From assembly GCA_036346225.1 (NCBI GenBank), contig JARFIW010001185.1, positions 930,001 through 994,000 on the forward strand: a stretch of 64,000 bases of DNA, given 5' to 3'. This document shows, piece after piece, positions 1 to 11,715 of the stretch. Numbering within the stretch: the first letter of the stretch is position 1; every line of letters starts with the position of its first letter. Made by a program: the position numbers and the translations under genes. The DNA is from Platerodrilus igneus. Lineage: Eukaryota; Arthropoda; Insecta; Coleoptera; Lycidae. Under the pieces are notes generated by a model. It was not told where the DNA came from, did not search any database, and worked only from the letters and a program-made list of their open reading frames with translations.

Positions 1-792
1 AGTTCATGCATTAACGTTCTTAAATTTGTATTTAATAAACTTATAATAAAAATCATGCATAACGATACCCATCCAAGGTCGACTCAGGAGGTTGCAATGA
101 CGGAATTTCCAACAACTGCCAAGCGTCGCAGGATAACAATTGAACTTGAAGCTTATCGGGTTTCACGCTTCACAATTAAAACTCTTAAGTTAAAGACTTA
201 AAGCTTAAAACCTGAAATCTGAATTCTGAAATCTAAAATCTAAATTCCGAAATCTAAAATCTAAAATCTAAAACCCTACAATTTGCAATATTAGTAATCA
301 ATGTCAACACATAAATTCACATACCGTACAACGGGCAATGAACTACGATAACATATACATCGATCAGCGGATGATCAATACGAACAGAAACATATGGCAC
401 CTAAAACACCTGTATAATAAAATTAATAGATTCGAATGTAATAATTAATTACCTTCAACTTCGATATGTAAATCCTCTTAAATGAGTTTATTGAGCAACC
501 ATAACAAAGTATCACCAAATAGATTGCCTCAAACAGTCCTGGAGTCACAAATCACAAAAATGGTGGACGGCTGAACCGCATAAAGCAACAACCAGGATCG
601 AAGTATTATCGAAAAAGCAGAAAACAAATGTTAACTTGAACTGATAGTGCGCTCTAGATATCCAATTAAATTGATTATACATCATATTCGAATCAACCAA
701 TAACATTTAAACATTTAAATTACCACGCAAGACCAATGCAACATTTCCTAATTATCCAATCATACTAGTAAATAGAGTTAGATGTACGAAAA
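1..792. other. No gene seen; AT-rich flank of hAT remnant
   Basis: No convincing coding frame was found on either strand. The only structure noticed is a short degenerate 10-mer array at 195-285. The hAT remnant that follows should have its N-terminal half (BED finger and first catalytic aspartate) here, but I cannot see it, so the hAT copy is probably 5'-truncated. Confidence 0.5.
195..285. repeat. Degenerate 10-bp tandem repeat
   Basis: Repeated words close to AAATCTAAAA or AAATCTGAAT run about nine times with substitutions. A simple low-complexity array; no function can be read from it. Confidence 0.6.
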
Positions 793-1953
793 TTGAATTA
801 TAGCCTAGAAATTCGCAAAAATAAAACAGAAATGTCGTTACGAGGAATTCGCCTGCAACAGGATATTCAAAATGCAGTAGGTACCATTAAAGAAGTAATT
901 ACTTTCTTTCGAGATAGTCCATTAAGACGTAGATATGTTTCTAATATTCCACTATTATGTGAAACACGCTGGTCCGCCAAATATAAATCAATGAGGTTGT
1001 TTGCGGAACATTTTGCAGATACTATGAACGCTCTGGAAAGTTTAGCTCATAACCGTGAAATAAATGCTCAGACAAGAAATAGGGCCAGTCAACTTTTAAA
1101 TTGCGTTTCTTCGTCGAAATTTATTCTTTGTCTGCATATTATGGCCAAATATTCTAGCAAATTGGAACCTGTTTGTAATGCACTGCAGTCTAAAAGTATA
1201 AACTTATTTTCCGTTAAACAGCACATAGATGAACTACTAAAACTTTTTAAGACACACCGTAGTGATCCTGAACAATATTTTAAAGAGGTTTATAAAAAAA
1301 GTGTTGAACATGCCCATGGTTTTGGATTGGAAATTACATTACCACGTATTGCACCAAGACAAACTCATAGGTCTAATTATCATATGAGTAGTGTTGAAGA
1401 TTACTTTCGAGTAAGCCTTTTATTCCTTATTTGGATTCTGTTATACAGTCTATTTCCACAAGGTTTTCTGAAGATGCTACGACTTCTTTTTACTCTCTGG
1501 ATTACATCCAAATAACTTAAAAGACAACAATAAAAAAGAGCATTGTTAAATAAAAAAGAAGAAATAGCCAGAAGTTACAACATTGATAACTTTTCAGAAC
1601 AGTTGCAAACGTGGGTTGAACTTTGGCAAAATAGAGAGATTCAACAAGATACAGACTTTGTACATTTGCTTGATAATAAAGTTTTTTTTCCGGCCATCAA
1701 AACTGCGCTGAATATTTTTTTGGCATTACCTCCAACTACTGCAACAATAGAAAGGTCATTTAGTACGCTAAAGCGGGTAAAATCGTGGCTTAGATCAAGC
1801 ATGTCAGGGGATAGATTATCAGGTTTATGCATGCTTAGTGTACATAAGGACATGGTAGGTAGGGAGAAACAAGCATTTATAAATGCAGTCCTAAATAGAT
1901 TTGGTCAAGACCGAAGAAGATTGATATTTTTATTCAAAAATGATGATGATTAA
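793..1953 (+). pseudogene. hAT-family transposase, C-terminal part, broken
   Basis: This is the C-terminal half of an insect hAT transposase of the type with a zinc-finger-MYM/DUF4371-like core. Two pieces are readable. 793 to about 1415 carries the CETRWSAKYKSM segment, which matches the conserved R-W motif of the hAT core. 1543-1953 carries the hAT dimerisation domain (TIERSFSTLKRVKSWLRSSM). Between them the frame slips near 1415 and a stop follows near 1513. No ATG fits the first piece; it simply opens there. The first catalytic aspartate and the BED domain are missing upstream. It is therefore a dead, 5'-truncated copy. The family call is confident; the subfamily is not. Confidence 0.85.
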
Positions 1954-2443
1954 TAAAACGCAAGAACAGTCCTATTCAGCAGTGCCAGTTATAATAGTTT
2001 GTTGTACCCTTCTTAGTTCTTAGTCATGTTTGTTTGTGCAACAAATATTAAAGACACCATTTAAAGTGCCGCTCGGATATTTATTTACTATTAATTAATA
2101 TCTGTAGTTTGTGGCCATTTGATTGACAATGTGGCTTTTCTGTTTCCGTTAAATATGGTTGTGTCGTGTCTGTATTTTTACATTTTCTTACGGGCGGCTT
2201 ATTACGTGTATTGGAATAAGTCCATTCAATTTTCAATTAGTGTGTGTTAATGTAAAATCCAATCTTTTCCATTTGCTACCCTGTGCATCATCAAGCCAAA
2301 AGAATTGATAGCCTGCTGCACCAGCAATTTACCAGATTGGTAAGTAACTTTACACTTTATGAAAATTCGATTAATTACAGAATGCTGCATTTATTAAGAA
2401 ACTATCAATCCTACGTTTTTCTTTCAATTTCAAATACTATAGC
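1954..2443. other. No gene seen; probable hAT 3' flank
   Basis: AT-rich sequence after the transposase remnant. It may include the hAT 3' non-coding end, but no terminal inverted repeat could be paired with the upstream side. Confidence 0.4.
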
Positions 2444-2564
2444 CGAAATCTCGAAAGAATGCATTCGCGTCATAGGTTTCTGAATTAAACACCGACATAC
2501 TTTTAATGTATATCGCTTTTAAATTCAATAACCTATGGCGTGAATGCATTCTTTCGTGATTTCA
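2444..2564. repeat. Imperfect inverted repeat (MITE-like)
   Basis: 2444-2487 and 2518-2564 are inverted copies of about 45 bp with a few mismatches, sharing the core GAATGCATTC next to CTTTCG. The loop is about 30 bp. The outer flanks show weaker symmetry, so the element may be larger. It looks like a small foldback or MITE. Confidence 0.6.
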
Positions 2565-3061
2565 ACTATAATATTAAAAAACGCTGCATTATCGATGGTC
2601 CTAACTGCTTTTGAGCTACTCTAAGGAAAAAAGATTTTATGCCTTACATTACTTTCCAATACGTCCGGTAACGGGGTTGCATTAACAGTGTTCATCCTTT
2701 GTGTAACATAACTAATATTTTTGAAAGTAGTCTTGACCCCCCTCTACAAATTATTCTGTGGGCGGCCTTGTTGCTTCTGTACTTCAAATATATTCATTAA
2801 AGATTTTAACACAAACTATAAATAGTAAGCCACGTATAATTAATTTGGTAGTTTATGGTGCAACGAAAGCTAACTAATTGGTTTGATGAATTTATTTATA
2901 AAACAATACCAATTGGAAACTTAACATAATTTAATTATAATTGAATATGCAAGAAGTTACGGCATTAAAGATAAATATCAGGACGATACATTTATTTTTC
3001 TTAAACATCATAAGAACCGAAAAGTAAAAAAGTACAAGGTTATATTTCAGTTCACAATTAG
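2565..3061. other. No gene seen; upstream region of TIL gene
   Basis: AT-rich sequence with no coding frame. It lies directly upstream of the TIL gene core promoter and so is the likely place for its regulatory sites; none can be named. Confidence 0.4.
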
Positions 3062-3096
3062 TATATAAGCATTACAAATCCCTAATCAAATTCAGT
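3062..3096 (+). promoter_or_regulatory. Core promoter of the TIL gene: TATA box plus initiator
   Basis: A TATATAAG box at 3062-3069 is followed by TCAGT at 3092-3096, an exact arthropod initiator. T-to-A spacing is 32 bp, the canonical distance. The predicted transcript would start at about 3094, giving a 5' UTR of about 54 nt before the ATG at 3148. Confidence 0.7.
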
Positions 3097-3147
3097 ACAA
3101 ATCCGTTTTTATTCGTTGTATAATAATATCTTAGTTATAAACTTACA

Positions 3148-3432
3148 ATGCGTTTTTTTACCTACTTCATCGTGTTCTTAGTCTCAATTTTAAGTGCAAA
3201 TGCTGATTCAAAGAGTAAGAATTTTATCACTTTTAAAATAGTAACATATTTTGCATTTTAAGGTTGTGGACCAAACAAAGTGTGGACAACTTGTACTTCT
3301 AGATGTCCACCTACATGTACAAATCGTTTACCAATTTGCATTGCCGAGTGCTTGCCACCGAGTTGTGTCTGTGCGACAAATTATGTCCAAAAGGGAAATT
3401 TATGCGTGGATCCAAGAAATTGCTATAATTAA
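3148..3432 (+). CDS. Secreted single-domain TIL-type serine protease inhibitor (two exons)
   Basis: A compact gene of two exons, 3148-3214 and 3263-3432, with a 48-bp GT-AG intron (3215-3262) that splits a serine codon. The product is 78 residues. Residues 1-19 are a clear signal peptide (MRFFTYFIVFLVSILSANA). The mature part starts near DSKSCGPNK and has ten cysteines spaced as in trypsin-inhibitor-like (TIL) domains, with the typical C-x-C pair (CVC) and a final C-V-D-P-R-N-C. TIL proteins are secreted and block serine proteases through an exposed loop held by five disulphides. In insects they act in haemolymph, venom, silk or defence. The ATG lies downstream of a TATA/initiator pair and a poly(A) signal follows at 3621. 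It stands alone between mobile elements. The fold call is strong; the target protease is unknown, and a toxin- or antimicrobial-like role is possible. Confidence 0.82.
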
Positions 3433-4105
3433 ATTCAGCTGTAACTTCTTTTTGTATGAACTAAACCACCATAATAATTATATAACTTCCATCGCTAAAT
3501 TAGATTGAATAACAAAATTTAAGATCGGAGCATAGATTTAACACAGTATATTTTCAAGTTAAAAATGGTTTTAGATCGTCATCTAAATCTTACACACTAG
3601 GCACTAAGAATAATGTACTCAATAAACTTGTTCTAAAAGCTGACTACTTGCACTTTTTATAGCTTTATTTTTTAGATCTTGTATAAAATATTTTATAAAA
3701 AATCTAAAAAAATGAAGGACATTTTAGGGTAATTTTAACCAAGTTATATTAAATTATAATTTATATTCTGGTTTTTATTGAACTGCTTAAAAGTAGTTCC
3801 TAGTGCTTTGTTTTTTTAGATGACTGCTTAATTGACTATTTTCATCTGGTATCAAGGTATTTGTAAAAAAGATTTCAAAAATTACTTAATCTTCTTTATG
3901 CGGCCTTATACTGAAAATCATTGCAAAAATTCTTGTAAATGATTTAATAATAATCTCTTTCTCAAATTACGTTTCAATTAAAGAAAGTTTGTGCCAATAA
4001 ATAAAAATTTTACATCCATGTAAATTAGAAGTTAGGCCTTGCTACTTGATTTTTAAAAACCAATATTCGTTTAATCTCTAAAAAGATATAAAACCAATAA
4101 CAAAT
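3433..4105. other. 3' UTR and spacer after TIL gene
   Basis: The first part is the probable 3' UTR, ending after the AATAAA at 3621-3626. The rest is AT-rich sequence with no recognisable feature, up to the TSD of the BEL element. Confidence 0.5.
3621..3626 (+). terminator. Poly(A) signal of the TIL gene
   Basis: An exact AATAAA about 190 bp after the TIL stop codon, with T/GT-rich sequence (ACTTGTTC) just beyond. Confidence 0.6.
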
Positions 4106-4110
4106 ACTGT

Positions 4111-4538
4111 TGAATGTTATGGGGATGAATGAGGTGATATAGATATGCTAATTATAGGGAAGGACCAATTGCTTTTTGTAGCAATACCGATAGCAGTGGA
4201 GCGGTTATGTAATAACTAAAAACAACTACAACGACTACTTAAGGAAGGGTATAAATACCTTAAAGCCTGTGCCGCTGTGGGCAATAAAAGTTCACACACA
4301 AAAGATTCGCGGACAACCAAAAACACGCACGTCCGGGTGATGGTGTCGCTTCCAAAAGCTCTCACACGACCGTCTTTTGTAACGGTTCGAGTACAACTGT
4401 ATTCTTCAACGGTTCGCGTACGACTGTCTACAAGCACTTCCACTGTCGGTCTAAAATGTTTCACTGAAAACTGTAGGATACCCGCACGAAAGTATTTATT
4501 GTCACCAATACCAATAAATGTTCGATGATGACGTAACA
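4111..4538 (-). repeat. BEL/Pao 3' LTR
   Basis: 428 bp. On the plus strand it starts TGAATGTTATGG and ends GACGTAACA, so in element sense it runs TG...CA. A CCGCCCACC stretch (polypurine tract on the minus strand) abuts it at 4540. Confidence 0.82.
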
Positions 4539-4549
4539 TACCGCCCACC
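4539..4549 (-). other. BEL/Pao polypurine tract
   Basis: In element sense the sequence reads GGTGGGCGGTA directly before the 3' LTR, as a plus-strand primer site should. Confidence 0.6.
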
Positions 4550-4773
4550 AAATTCATAGAATTTTGAGGAGGGAAGTAGGTTGGGTGAAGGAAGTCACAT
4601 GGGATTTGACCTTGCTAGGAAAACAGGTAACGAAAGATAGGGTGGTACACTACAGCGAGCGACATTACCAACTATGCAAAATAAAAATATATATGTCAAT
4701 AAGCAAATATGTAAAAATAATATACTACTATACATGTAAGAAATGTGTATATACATCTAAACATAAAATAAAA

Positions 4774-7353
4774 TTAAAATACCGGTAGCGGCGCTAGTTT
4801 GACCAAAGGTCGTTTTAGTGTGCCATGTGCAGTTTTGATTTCAGCGACACGTATAATACCGTCCGCACCGGGAAAAGTATTAATAATACGACCAAACTTC
4901 CATTGAAGTGGAGAAAGCTGGTCGTCCTTGATGAGGACAATAGAGTCCTTTTCAACTTGTCGGACACCTACCTTAGAGTGCCATTTAACCTTTTGGTTCA
5001 GAGTATGTAAGTACTCATGGCTCCAGCGAGCCCAAAAATTTTGATGGAGTTTTTGCAGGAGTTTCCACCTGCTCTTTAATGGTAAAACGTTGGTTGAATG
5101 GTCCTCATCTGGTGGTGCAGAAAGAGGCTCCATAGTTAGGAAATGACCTGGTGTTAGGCAACGCAAGTCATTTGGATCCGAACTCAAAGCGCAGAGTGGC
5201 CTTGAATTTAGAACAGATTCAATTTGAGTAAGAACTGTGTAAAGTTCCTCAAAGGTAAGTTTTTGTTCGCCGATTACGCGAGCTAGGTGTGTCTTTACCG
5301 ACTTAACACCGCTTTCCCACAAGCCACCGAAGTGAGGGGCGCTAGGTGGATTAAACGACCACTTTATCTTTTCTGAGGTTACTGCACTATGCAGATAACT
5401 CATAAGCTGACGATAGGCACCTACAAAATAAGTACCGCAATCACTAAATATTTGAGAACAGCGTCCTCGACGTGCTATAAATCGTCGCAAAGCGGCAAGA
5501 AACGCGTCTGCCGACAAATCCGAAACAAGTTCAATATGTGCGGCGTTAGTGGCAAAACAAACAAAAATACAAATATATGCCTTAAGAGTTTTAGAGCCTC
5601 GCAGGCGGTTAGCCTTTATTAAAAGAGGGCCAGCAAAATCAACACCAACAATACTGAACGGTTTGATTTGGGTAATACGTGCTGCCGGTAGGTCTCCCAT
5701 AGGAGGAGTTACCAGGACCGGTTTGGTACGAAAACATCTATGACATGATGATAAATAATTTCTGATTGAATTTTTAATAGAAAGGATCCAGAAATTCTGT
5801 TGGATAAGATACGCTGTGGTATTAACACTGGGATGGCAATACCTTTCATGAGTTGACCGAATGATAAGTTCGGTTAATCGGTGCCGCTGAGGCAATAACG
5901 CAGGAAACTTTTCAAAATAGGAAAGCGAAGAATGTGTCAAGCGCCCACCTACTCTTAAGATATTTTGTGGATCAACAAATGGAGAAAGTTTTCGCAAGCT
6001 TTTAGGTAATTTACGGTTTGCCTTGATCGAAGCTATTTCCTTTGAAAATGTAACATTTTGTACATGCCGAACGATAATCATGAGAGCATTGTGTAATTCA
6101 ATGTCTGTTAAGGAACCCGTATGACGTTGAGCCATGGATTTAAAAAATTTATAAATGTAAGCCACGATGCCTTGGATTTTATATAACGATGAAAAGCGAC
6201 TTAGTAAAATGTCAATGACGTTTGGATCTGTTTGAGCGACAAATGTTAGGATCTTCTTTTCCGTAGTTACCTCAGCAATTGAGGTTGACACTGTTGGTTG
6301 AGGCGGCCACGAGTCACTAGGGTAGTGAAGCCATTCAGGCCCCGCCCACCATAGCGAATATGAAATAACCGCGCTTGGCATTAATCCCCGAGATGCAGGA
6401 TCAGCCGGATTATGCGAAGATTTAATATAAAACCATCGACTAGGTGCAATGATTTCTAGAATGTGGCTAACACGGTTTGCCACAAAAGGTTTCCAACGAA
6501 AAGGTGGAGAACGTATCCAAGTGAGAGCGACCGTAGAATCACTCCACGCTGAAACATCGGAGATTTCAATCAAGCCTTGATAAAACCGAATGGTAAAAGA
6601 AAGTAAATCGGTTAATAAAACGGCGGCACATAATTCCAAACGTGGAATTGAAATGCGCTTAATTGGAGCTACTTTTGTTTTAGCGGTGACAAATTGTACA
6701 GTTATTTCTCCAGTAGTTTGATTTATGAACTGGAAATATACTACCGCTGCATACCCTACCTCGCTAGCATCGCAAAACCCATGCAAATGACAAGTAAAAG
6801 GATCCGAAAGGGGTAAACAACGTGGTAACTTTAATGACGATAATAACGGCAATTCTTCTTGATACTGCTGCCATTGAGACGAAATGTCTGCTGGTGGGAT
6901 GTCATCCCAATTTAAACCTAACATCCACAGATGCTGGATTAGGCGTTTTGCAAAAAGTGTTAGTGGGGCTAAAAACCCTAATGGATCATATATTCTGGCA
7001 ACTTGCGAAAGTATGTTGCGCTTTGTACATATTGGGTTCAATGGTTTAACCCGAAATGAGAAAATGTCTTATGTAGGTGACCATTGAAGACCTAATATTT
7101 TTATTGATTCGTCAGTATCGAAATCGAGAGAGGTATATTGGCAAAAATCTGACGGAATGCCTTCCAAAATAGAAGCTGAATTAGAACTCCATTTTCGAAG
7201 TTCAAACCCAGCCGAATGTAAAAGTCGGATAAGTTGATCTTTGATTTCTCGGGCCGATTGTATAGAATCTCCACCGACGACGAAATCGTCAATATATAGA
7301 TTTGACCGTATAGCCTCAGCGGCTAACGGAAACTTCTGCCTTCGTCAATGGCT
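4774..7353 (-). pseudogene. BEL/Pao pol (RT palm to integrase), truncated and broken
   Basis: Reading leftwards from about 7353: the end of the RT palm (DEG motif, then YIDDFVVGG, the active-site box), then the Pao-type connection (IYDPLGFLAP). Next come the RNase H-like aspartates (CDASEVGYAA and WSDSTVALTW), an HHCC zinc finger (HERYCH ... CHRC), and an integrase core with D in VGVDFAGPL, D in FSDCGTYF and E in GGLWESGVK. The tail is a DUF5641-like domain. From 7041 to 4774 the frame is open for 755 codons. Above it are an in-frame TAA near 7064 and a one-base frameshift near 7330. The integrase SDNGT-type box reads SDCGT, so even the open part is altered. RT before the palm is absent because of the internal deletion. 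Confidence 0.88.
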
Positions 7354-7355
7354 AA

Positions 7356-7778
7356 TTATGGGGATGAATGAGGTGATATAGATATGCTAATTATAGGGAA
7401 GGACCAATTGCTTTTTGTAGCAATACCGATAGCAGTGGAGCGGTTATGTAATAACTAAAAACAACTACAACAACTACTTAAGGAAGGGTATAAATACCTT
7501 AAAGCCTGTGCTGCTGTGGGCAATAAAAGTTCACACACAAAAGATTCGCGGATAACCAAAAACACGCACGTCCGGGTTGATGGTGTCGCTTCCAAAAGCT
7601 CTTACACGACCGTCTTTTGTAACGGTTCGAGTACAACTGTATTCTTCAATGGTTCGCGTACGACTGTCTTCAAGCACTTCCACTGTCGGTCTAAAATGTT
7701 TCACTGAAAACTGTAGGATACCCGCACGAAAGTATTTATTGTCACCAATACCAATAAATGTTCGATGATGACGTAACA
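7356..7778 (-). repeat. BEL/Pao 5' LTR, clipped at its inner end
   Basis: About 98% identical to the copy at 4111-4538, ending in the same GACGTAACA and followed by the TSD ACTGT. Its inner edge starts at TTATGGGG, lacking the first ten bases of the other copy. The deletion that removed gag evidently took these bases too. Confidence 0.8.
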
Positions 7779-7783
7779 ACTGT

Positions 7784-8623
7784 ACTTATCTGATCTCCCT
7801 GTTTGTATCTCACGGATCTGCTTATATAGACCAGGACCTTCCTATCTTTCTTTTATTTAGTAATTTATCAATTGTTAACACTTCTACCACTCCCTGGTGT
7901 CTTCATATATCAACTAATTCTATTTATTTTGGTTACATATATTTTCCATAATCTATTCTTGTCACCATTAAGTATTTTAGATGGGTTGACAAGTTACAGT
8001 TATCGTTTATCTTGTACGATGTGTCGCCCTGAAGGGTGAAAACGTCAATTAATTGTTCTTTTATTCAATTTAATTTTATTCTTACAGTTTAACAATGCAC
8101 TTAAGTTTAAATTTATGTTTACTTTTGCTTTAACATCAATCTTCATAAAATAATATATTACACAGTTTCTACGGCGTAACTTTCACATTATTCTTATTTA
8201 TTACTTACCTCCAACTGGGCGGTTATAAACTAAGGGTTAACACTTTGCATTTCTCATAAATCTTTACAAAATATAAGTATTTTATGATTTAAGCTATCAG
8301 ATATATTATTTTAATGCTACTTATTGCGATATCGTAACTGGTGTAGTTAAAAAATACTACTAAAGAGTATTTAAAAACAACAAGAAAAAGTGTTTTAATT
8401 TGTAAATAAATCTGTTAAATTGATGTTAAAATTTTTTGTTAAAGAGAACCTGATACACAATAAGTACATGAAATGCAACTTGTTTGTTTTCGATTATAAA
8501 GAAGATACAACTGTGATATTTGTCATCGTAGGCTTCTCACAAAAATGCATTAATTTAACTGAATCTAAAATGAAAGACCCACTTTTATTAAAAAGAACAC
8601 TCAAATTAGTTTGTAGTACTTGA
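7784..8623. other. No gene seen
   Basis: AT-rich sequence after the BEL element. Short open frames occur (for example 8420-8623) but have no recognisable motif or codon pattern. Confidence 0.45.
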
Positions 8624-9010
8624 GTAGTAAAACTGTGTTACTTTAAACTCATTGTAAGTCAATTGTATAAAAGTTGTGCGACTTTGGACTCAATGTAAGT
8701 CAATTAACTAAAAACAAAAAACTTTTTGTAGGTCAATCTACTAAAAACAACGTAACCATAGATTCAATGTAGGTCAGTCATTTTAAAAAATGCATTACTT
8801 TGAGCTCAAAGTATGTCAACCAACTAATAACAGCGGTACTTTGAACACAAAGTAATTCAGCAAAATTGCTGATGGTGAATAATTTTGCTAACCGCTTAGT
8901 TGGTGGTACAGCTCTGCATTGTTTTGGTTTTGTAAATCAATCCACTAAAAACAACGTGACTGGGTTTCAATGCAGGTCAATTGACTAAAAAAGTTCGTTA
9001 GTTTGCAATT
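8624..9010. repeat. Degenerate tandem repeat, about 50-bp unit
   Basis: Roughly seven diverged units share the words AATGTAGGTCAAT, ACTAAAAACAACGT and ACTTTGAACTCAAAGT. Spacing varies from about 45 to 60 bp. An old, decayed satellite-like array; no coding. Confidence 0.6.
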
Positions 9011-9045
9011 AAATATTGTACGCGAGTTATGTATCCCCTAATTTA

Positions 9046-9046
<1 letters not shown>

Positions 9047-9093
<47 letters not shown>

Positions 9094-9094
9094 C
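9047..9094. repeat. (TA)n microsatellite
   Basis: About 24 TA dinucleotides, interrupted once by a G. Confidence 0.9.
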
Positions 9095-9628
9095 ATTAAA
9101 TAATAAAATTTAATAGGAAATTATTAGAAATTGTTAAATAAATCATAAGTTGAGTACAACAATGTAACTCAAGGATCGATATAAAAAGGTTATTAACAGT
9201 TCATGAGAACGGATGCAATACAATGTATTTCAAACGATAGTGATACTGCAGGTGGCAGATCACAGACGGTTAGGATATCGCAATTACTTAGAAAGTAAGA
9301 TTGAAACAATGTAACAAAGTATAGAATTAAGAATAAGCCGATATGAGGTCTGCAAGTTCCCACAGAATTGTGAGGGGCAGGGACAACATAAAATACCACG
9401 GAAGCCCCAAGACCAGTCAGTAAGTTTCAAGTATTTCAGCTTTAACATTGCAGTTTGCTTAAGCTACCCACCTATATTAGTTTAATTAGTAATTATTTTT
9501 CGACTCAGAATATTAAATCAAGATAGTCAAAATTCCATATTTAATACCTATTTAAAAAATTAATAAATTGTTACAAAGTTTTTGGAAGTAGTTTTTAAAA
9601 ATACCGCTTCCAAGACCCGAAACGTAAC

Positions 9629-9647
9629 TGGAACAGTCGGTAGGATC
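9629..9647 (+). other. Candidate primer-binding site of gypsy A
   Basis: TGGAACAGTCGGTAGGATC resembles the tRNA-Ser primer site of 17.6/297-type gypsy elements, differing in two bases (AA for CG). A second candidate, TGGCGCAGC, lies near 12371. If 9629 is right, the 5' LTR ends at 9628 and the leader is about 1.7 kb without the mariner. This assignment is weak. Confidence 0.35.
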
Positions 9648-10248
9648 TAAAAGAGCACTACGAATCTAAAAATTAAAAAAAATGGTAACCAAGAATTTCA
9701 ATTCGCAATTCTGAACAACCCAAACAAAGGTGGAAGACATACAAGCATCGGCCGAATCCAGCTAAACAAACCTTGGACGAGATACAAGCATCAATTGAAT
9801 CCAAACCAAATCAATGTGGACGAAGTACAAAATCGACATAGTATATGAAAGCGACGAAGAAATTAATGTAAGTTCATTTTTCTTAAAACCGATTGATTTT
9901 TGAAAAATTTATTGATATTCGCTAGTAATAGACAAATTTTTTTTATTTTATTATTTTATGTATGTACAGATTTGTTTTAATTATTATTATTGCAATTTAT
10001 GCCATTTAATGAAAATAATTTACTTATATATTAAGGGAATTATTTTCAAATACGAAAGATTATTTTTAAAGCAAGAGAATTTTTACGCAACCATTAGTAC
10101 AATTTTTACAATTATTAAACAAACCAAAACGTAACTGACGTACGAATTATTGAAACAAAACGAAAATGATTTTAAAATACCAAAAATAGAACGTAATTAT
10201 TTTTACAATTTTATGTACAGAAAATTTAATATCGAAAGCTAATGGTTA

Positions 10249-11715
10249 CCAGGTTATCATAAAGTAAGGGATATATTTTAAATCATTACAACTTTTTAAT
10301 AAATTAAGTTAGTAACATAAAATAAACGAAATCTAGTTGCTTAATGAATGGGATTTTACCGTATCTATGAGAAACAAAAGCGTTGTCATAACAATTGTTG
10401 ACACTAGTGTCAAAACGAAATTATTCAATTTGAAGTTTTATTTTGAAATTAAAACTCAAGTAAACGTTGAGTTCAAACGACTCAACTGTAATAACATGGA
10501 TTTACAAACAAGAATTGGTTTAGTTTAGTGCTATTATGAATCCGGCAAAAATTACACCGCTGGATTACGAAGATTTCGCACGAGAATGGGTTTGAGAGCG
10601 GGACCCTGTCAAATGAAAGCGTACCGCAATTTGATACAAAAATTTGAAAGAACAGGGTCTGTAACTGACTTACCAAGATCAGGAAGACCAATAATTAGTG
10701 ATGTCCAAGTTGCAGAGGTTCTTCATAAAAATCAAGACAGCCAGAAGCAATTCACTCGCAATCAGCAGTGCAAATGCGATATCCAAGCGATTGCAAATGC
10801 CGTATACCACGGTTTGGAAAATTTTACGCAAAATTCTAAACATGTATTCATATAAACTGAAAATGCTGTTTGAATTAAAGGACGCAGATTTGGCTACTAG
10901 GTACGATTTTTCTTTGCGAGTAATGGCTCAGATGGAAATTGAACCCGAATGGTTATCCCGTATTTTATGGACAGATGAGGCACATTTTACTCTGAATGGC
11001 GGAGTCAATACTCAAAACTGTAGAATCTGGTCTGCAGAAAATCCGCAACAAATCGTTCAAAAAGGTCTTCATGACAAGAAAGTCACCGTTTGGTGCGGTT
11101 TTACAGCTGATTTTATTATTGGTCCGTATTTCTACGAGGAAATGCAGAATGGACAAGCCGTATCTGTAACTGTAAATGGTGAACGATACTTGCAAATGTT
11201 ACAAAATTATGTTATTCCACAGCTGCAAAGGAGCACTACGGAATTGAAAACATCATTTTTATGCAGGATGGAGCACCCCCGCACATTTTTCGACCAATCA
11301 AAGAATTGTTAACCAACGCTTTTCAAGATCGCGTGTTAAGCAGACATTTCGTAAATTCATGGCCACCAAGATCACCTGATCTAAACCCAGCGGATTACTG
11401 ACTGTGGGGTTATTTAAAAAGTTTAGTGTTTAGAAGACGACCAACTACGCTACAAGAATTAAAAGACAGTATTACGGAGCAAATTAGTACAATTCAACCA
11501 GAAATGTTACGAAATGCTGTGTACAATTTGGAGGTAAGGATGGTGATCTTACAACAACAAAATGGAGGTCATATTGAGCAATTGCCGTAACCTGTTTTGG
11601 GCATACTAAATCCCATTTCATAAGCAATTAGATTTCATTTATTTCTTGTTATTAACTTAATTTGTTAAAAAGTTATCATAATTTAAAATATATCCCTTAC
11701 TTTATGATAACCTTA
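10249..11715 (+). mobile_element. mariner-type element, DD41D
   Basis: 1467 bp, flanked by TA at 10247-10248 and 11716-11717. The ends are inverted repeats of about 60 bp starting with AGGTTATCATAAAGTAAGGG, with a few mismatches inside. The single gene is broken. It lies in the leader of gypsy A. Confidence 0.85.
10496..11590 (+). pseudogene. mariner-type (DD41D) transposase, broken
   Basis: About 365 codons. The N-terminal part is a helix-turn-helix region with TGSVTDLPRSGRP, the linker motif of the superfamily. Catalytic residues are D in WTDEAHF, D in QDGAPPH and D in SPDLNPADY. I count 41 residues between the second and third aspartates, the spacing of DD41D families (rosa and Visitor types). 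Damage: TAG at 10526 (codon 11), a frameshift near 10735, another near 11235, and TGA at 11399 just after the third aspartate. Cut-and-paste mobility by this copy is not possible, though the TIRs could be moved in trans. Frames were joined by eye only to count spacing. Confidence 0.83.

Larger units (their letters stand above)
4106..7783 (-). mobile_element. BEL/Pao LTR retrotransposon, internally deleted
   Basis: The element lies on the minus strand. Its LTRs are 4111-4538 (3' LTR) and 7356-7778 (5' LTR), and a 5-bp TSD, ACTGT, sits at 4106-4110 and 7779-7783. Five bases is the usual BEL/Pao TSD. Between the LTRs only the back half of pol survives: the primer-binding site, gag, protease and front of RT are gone. 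The 5' LTR has also lost about ten bases where it joins RT. LTRs differ at about seven places, so the copy is fairly young. Confidence 0.85.

Noticed and set aside
2283..2483. 66-codon open frame
   Set aside because: It runs into the inverted repeat at 2444-2564 and has no coding features.
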